A stretch of 15,839 bases of DNA from Eggerthellaceae bacterium (GTDB lineage: Bacteria > Actinomycetota > Coriobacteriia > Coriobacteriales > Eggerthellaceae), in contig DMNP01000320.1 of NCBI GenBank assembly GCA_003452695.1, forward strand, positions 1 through 15,839, in the 5' to 3' direction. The notes beneath the pieces were generated by a model. It saw only the letters and a program-made list of their open reading frames with translations. It was not told where the DNA came from and searched no databases. This document shows, piece after piece, positions 15,601-15,839 of the stretch. The translations under genes and the position numbers were made by a program. Within the stretch, counting starts at the first letter, position 1. Each line of letters starts with the position of its first letter.

Positions 15601-15839
15601 CTATGTCGGCACGCTGACCGCCAGCTTCCAGATTCGCCCGGCTTCCATCGAGGGCGCGACGATCGAGGGCCTTGAAGACGGCCGCATCGCCGACGTGCCC
15701 GTTACGGGCGACGGCACCGGCGCGCGTCCGGCGGTTACGATTAAGGACGCCAACGGCACCGAGCTGGTCGAGAACGTGGACTACGTGGTGCAGATTGTGG
15801 ACGCCAACGGCAAGGTCGTGGACGCGGTCGTCGCGGCGG
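3647..15839 (+). CDS. Giant secreted GLUG / Ig-like repeat protein, 3' end outside window
   Basis: One frame open from the ATG at 3647 to the right edge, at least 4064 residues. Residues 1-33 are a signal peptide: RRRR and KK, a hydrophobic core, then A-N-A-L-A. Residues 34-108 are a Ser/Gln/Gly/Asp-rich linker. Seven GLUG-type beta-helix blocks start near residues 111, 662, 1200, 1714, 2563, 3101 and 3604. Each opens with (R/S)TAE(D/E)L, then N-D-I-D-L-S, a G-x-F-D-G-x-G-H-x-I-S-x-L motif, repeated G-G-I-V-G and N-C-Y-N-x-G, and closes with A-F-x(n)-Y-P-x-L-x-W. Between the blocks lie 14 Ig-like domains with S-Y-Q-W-Y and Y-Y-Y-C-x-V-T-N cores. Residues 3922 to about 3995 are another Ig-like type (G-T-D-Y-T-V-A-Y-E-N-N, G-T-A-T-V-T-V-T-G-T-G), and a partial further domain runs off the edge. 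Such proteins are surface adhesins or binding proteins. The B12 riboswitch upstream hints at corrinoid-related expression. No catalytic motif or wall anchor is visible here. Confidence 0.95.
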   Translation, partial: MGRRRRAQAKKVASVVFSAVLAFTLAMPANALAVVSTGGGDLQAVDSSQVNPNKGTGDGASADGQQSGQDAQGDSTTQAASAESQAQAGQPARASLMNLGAQSDPEYEGPYSGGSGTEEDPWRISTVEDLQEMAAKNHGYDGTSDYFNFEGEYFVLTKDIDLSPACGEVDGSPQNDANWVPIGNSQYCFFAGHFDGQGHTVSNLYINSTSGYSGLFGCIGVTSRFGATIENLTVTGEMRGNGAQYRGGIAGYVYASGSDLKTATIRNCANYVDVTGQSNLGGIVGMAAVGSLTIEGCVNYGDITPAYNNYNYGGIVGVLGQNQNPYNYTIENCANFGNIEGGYAQIGGIVGTIYDSQNGAMKIVRDCFNVGTIRDSNGNQRPAIVGNGTPASTRVYENNYYLNSGSDSVSYATPVDEATMRSPQFAKQVGGVFAHTPDSYPTPAWEGKSGAPTITAEPMAADYVQNSTATALKVEAEFPQEVEGRDDIAGTEGEHSFQWYVADSADYAAGEAIEDGTAATYTPSTAEIGEKWYYAIVTNTFDGKQAQAISDIVRIYVAESIAAAPQVSISAGGEYDYYAQATALKATVSNLSDLDAVSYQWYSNATNANTGGTPIAGEVNDTFLPPTSNPGTVYYYCQVTNTYQGASYAYATTDPVAVTTRDSFTIRTAEEMLGFATAVNSGVSYNGITVYLANDIDLSSVCGPEKGNWTPIGNYVYPNPQRPFSGTFDGQYHTVSGLYINEATTQQQALFGYLAGSASVKNLIVEGFVHSTANSVAGIVATANGSGVVLENLHNRATVTGPGGVGGVAGGVAGANVGSGRNVVRKCSNEGAISYGGSSWAQSIAGVLGSGQRVLAEDLYNTGSVTVQANSASSIAGVIGSVEGSTGNIYRNLYNAGVLDIPRSNSNGPVIGFGTDSRTTENMYYLKGSFDINKVYRPEWLDGSVDLPAPSTEVTAEWLAGQEALDALGESFVYGGVSPKFLWELGAFGLPLFTAHPAEGSADIGGASEPMTVAATAVDGFSGYGSFSYQWYSNSVNSIVGGTPIEGATSASYAVPTSASSSNYYYCEVTNSAGSGASLASMPAAFPVYSGNDVAAPVINESTPASAEYGFGAVPEALVVDASVEGAGAGTLSYQWYQSDDEVADPENDIRIDDATGTSYTPNVDAAGTKYYYCVVTNTFEMLKTKSTTSRVAKVTVSNEYIVRTAEDMYKLSDMSNNDYVTFEGVDILLANDIDMQEGVGEGEEPREWNGIGEFRGNFNGGGHRIDNIYSTDYYGLFYEITAPVTIENFVLTGEISCHSSVGGVTCSVRLQDAQEGEHVTFRNIGVELDATVNNYYGAIANTANGAVIENCYSIGNIVGVNFNGYGSFNGFNAGICYSGASVIRNCYHIGDISNGFTGARANQLYGITMSADVIENCYAVANFSAAAGNLSQAGIISNDVDAPVNCYYLNTTNAGILGGTAKTSEELQAAEMPGLLGDAFAYVEGSYPKLVWQIGPGAPIIKTHPQGASYLAPLPEELGALTVEAEKPAPTAIGGDGTLSYQWQSSSDNQTFADIAGATQASYIPPQTEGVTYYRCVVTNSFNDGETAVQRTVTSAVATVVVVEEAAMPVLDQSGMQDATCTTTGEVADLTIEASFADDDQGTKGQLAYQWFMNTENSTEGGTAIADATQASFKPLQSIAGTTYYYVEVYNMVEGIAVATAKSNVAAITVNPDYVINTPADLRAFVDSMATNSYAGGIVVLNNDIDLSTDEATQDWEMPTVTELGYLRYNGNPWLENDGGYVFKGTFDGQGHTISGLNIVSDKAVTGLFPGAINATIKNVSIAGSVTANPATGMQINGDSHRTGAMLLGVGMGYNSNENENAQLTIQNVSVDGQVVGGPTATVAGMAGMYLGQVKIEDCVNYANITTSNVGAGLVAKPTSAYLSDTQWPSSPSSRFTRVANHGNITVVDANSNYLEVSGIVGMANSARFIDCYNAGSFYIDDSVTGRVTVGGIAAGDSCYQLTNCFDYGMVYNEGSATVNANALARKANISPDYSGNIWVVEGGLPIPENGRDPRGEYVSAETMASDEFAERMGASFKKAGAYPMLAFETGAGYPDIMSQTTEGLGDIVQGEASSELSVTAQLPIEGLRGHDGTLSYQWYYQGAKGDPVAFGDNSATATPPTNIDPDYYKVWCEVTNTFDGGKTATTKSRNVSMHIVSTLDASEPYLTQQPTTTWYQQQTNTNIKADPPLKVSVYMPENDPTIGEISYQWYAAKTIEDYRNATGRAIANATTDTYQPYIAVVGTVYYYCIVTNTLEGGTVDGKVATTKSNVVKARTWSTAAATPTITAQPQGDVVYQQGDTAAELAVSAQHPLLPADVVGGLNDQKDGHASLSYQWYYNTTGTANPDVDTPVSRATEATYTPGTNISPDIYYYYCVVTNTFKADYPTSTQTATIVSDLAKVTIVSDVEAAQPVVQSNVVGGTYVNGEAAAPMSVAASFEDPAAAGAGELSYQWYASDDGELDPAGDTALANATQASLDLNTAMKPGDYKVYCAVTNTIEHGARADKVATVLSEAADVTIKGHEINDAADFKAFVDDVNSGKNYQGHYVVLNDDIDLSSICGPEKGNWVTIGNSWFNGSFDGQGHRISNLYYNGSSTYVALFRYTQGATIKNFVVDGSITTTSNQQIAGIVAEARTGTVIENVGNEIAISAAVGQSQSQHRVGGIVASAMGDSNSGPVIKNCYNAATIQDGSTWAGNANAYYYGVGGIVGQTQNMVSVVDCYNTGDVSGAYAGGIVGTHYSGNGTSITNCYSTGKITGYPETQTDIGGILGGLAQSSGSVRLVNTAYLEDQAPQGAVGREDGANAGVVSATDGAMKDASFAAAMGSAFKEGDIYPALVWQSDLGLPTITVQPVAGGHAVQNAKPEALSVEAQLPTGDKPGAKGTLSYQWFKANAPIASGGTAVTADSAEGAAYEPSTETLGTAYYYCVVTNTYPGSVGTKTTAVSQVVDFTTTSGTAAAVPSITAQPADAAYAQNDAAQALAVQASVADPGAGELTYQWFVSDVASNQDGTAIAGATEASFVPPTDKAGTKYYYCVVTDTFETYETATATSDAACVKVSGFQVSTAADLLALSRAVAAGNALEGVDVELTADIDLADVCGADKGNWVPIGASQSNPFKGSIEGNGHRVSNLYIDSADSYQGLVGYIQGGEVRNLVVTGSVKGAGYVGGVAGYGYGASFRNVRNEATVEASGNYAAGVVGYAGGNSSSDSVNIVGCANTAAVSANQFVGGITGGTGWGVPTTIDSCRNTGELTVASSNVGGIVGDFAYKGSMTNSYNAGATHVGESNVGGAIAANYNQADGCVLQGFYLSGTGTPQGSSATINLVERDDASMKDAAFADELGGAFKPGNTYPVLKWEADAGMPTIVSQPSNVAIMVGDDPVAMTVVAEAPEGGNAEALSYQWYADGQAVSNATSASYAPAATDQVGQTAYYCAVTYTDGETANTVNSETVTYAVTSQTEPATPQFLAQPQGASYDVGDTAAALSVEAVVSGAGAGELSYQWYSNNTGVADPSADALVVGATGTNMVPVTDKYSNTYYYCVATNTYEGAKTASVASDCALVVVNADIVIRTAEDLMAFRDAVNSGNTFQGKVAALENDIDLSAYLDGTSEWIPIGDSRSNGAVQFGGTFDGKGHTISGFNSFTAAPDNNSSHYGSLFGRVAYGATIQNFVLKGNLSIRNIYSAALIASSNGNSNGRISVKNVGLDIDFVRPTSGSLNYAGAFCSSASYTDFVGCYIKGNIVINVPGMAQYVAAFAGYASNCLIDSCYMVAHTNLKGSESWQGYSYEALFVSAGQNSTIVKNCYAACDNDNTNIYAVSSSASTDSSCTNNYFLEGTAVKDGSRGNPVTKSEEYMKSAEFVADLGDAYKFNPGGYPMLQWEYLAPTDLQEAGFAISAIDDVTYAGAAAEPEFTVAAGETVLTPGTDYTVAYENNEAPGTATVTVTGTGAYVGTLTASFQIRPASIEGATIEGLEDGRIADVPVTGDGTGARPAVTIKDANGTELVENVDYVVQIVDANGKVVDAVVAA
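3977..15409 (+). repeat. Seven-fold super-repeat: GLUG block plus Ig-like domains
   Basis: GLUG blocks begin near 3977, 5630, 7244, 8786, 11333, 12947 and 14456. Successive distances are about 1650, 1610, 1540, 2550, 1610 and 1510 bases. The first six blocks are each followed by two Ig-like domains, except block 4, which is followed by four; block 7 is followed by a different domain type. Similarity is at protein level: the shared D-I-D-L-S-S-(V/I)-C-G-P-E-K-G-N-W of blocks 2 (5729-5773) and 5 (11426-11470) uses different synonymous codons, so the duplications are old and the sequence has been under selection. Confidence 0.85.
9950..11332 (+). repeat. Expanded array of four Ig-like domains
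   Basis: Four consecutive Ig-like domains with cores at 10055-10069, 10388-10402, 10766-10780 and 11117-11131, where every other linker has two. The other ten cores are at 5132, 5438, 6728, 7043, 8267, 8591, 12422, 12752, 13958 and 14255. Unit lengths vary from about 297 to 378 bases, so the units are diverged rather than fresh copies. Confidence 0.8.

Noticed and set aside
4009..15675. Many + strand frames of 60-300 codons inside the giant gene
   Set aside because: All lie in the other frames of a continuous coding region and give Arg/Gly/His-rich translations typical of out-of-frame GC-rich DNA.
3977..15839. CRISPR array or DNA tandem repeat as an explanation of the regular spacing
   Set aside because: The periodicity is in protein domains; the DNA units are diverged and there are no short identical direct repeats with unique spacers.

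Overview
The window is GC-rich bacterial DNA with strong AGGAGG-type ribosome binding sites and tightly coupled genes. The gene set (NusG domain II protein, Gx transporter, EcfT, then a huge GLUG/Ig-like secreted protein) looks most like a gut actinobacterium of the Coriobacteriia, probably Eggerthellaceae. That placement comes from gene content and composition, not from a marker gene.

Bases 1-1654 are the 3' part of an operon that enters from the left edge. It holds the end of a NusG domain II protein, a Gx-family membrane protein and the ECF-transporter membrane subunit EcfT, all overlapping and on the + strand. The first two correspond to the families named EetA and EetB in the flavin-based extracellular electron transfer locus of Listeria, where an EcfT is also encoded. 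The fragment may therefore be the tail of an electron-transfer/flavin-export locus.

Bases 1655-2880 hold a compact toxin-antitoxin module: a RelB/DinJ-like ribbon-helix-helix antitoxin overlapping a PIN-domain toxin by 8 bases. A perfect 24-bp palindrome overlaps the antitoxin ribosome binding site. Three copies of a CAACGGGGACGGAGGG repeat lie around the module, which suggests an acquired or repeat-associated islet.

Bases 2881-3646 form a long untranslated leader. They carry a probable promoter, a cobalamin (B12) riboswitch with the GGGAA/GGTG core and the B12 box AGCCAGAAGACCTAC, a terminator-like hairpin with a possible competing antiterminator strand, and a second 98-base hairpin just before the ribosome binding site.

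From 3647 to the right edge (15839) there is one uninterrupted + strand reading frame of at least 4064 codons. It encodes a secreted giant protein with a signal peptide, a low-complexity linker, and an alternating array of seven GLUG-type beta-helix blocks separated by 14 Ig-like domains (core S-Y-Q-W-Y ... Y-Y-Y-C-x-V-T-N). A different Ig-like domain type begins at the end. The C-terminus, and so the anchor and any ligand-binding domain, is outside the window.

The most interesting feature is the pairing of a B12 riboswitch with this giant surface protein. It predicts that the protein is made when cobalamin is scarce, and suggests a role in corrinoid capture or B12-dependent adhesion rather than generic adhesion.
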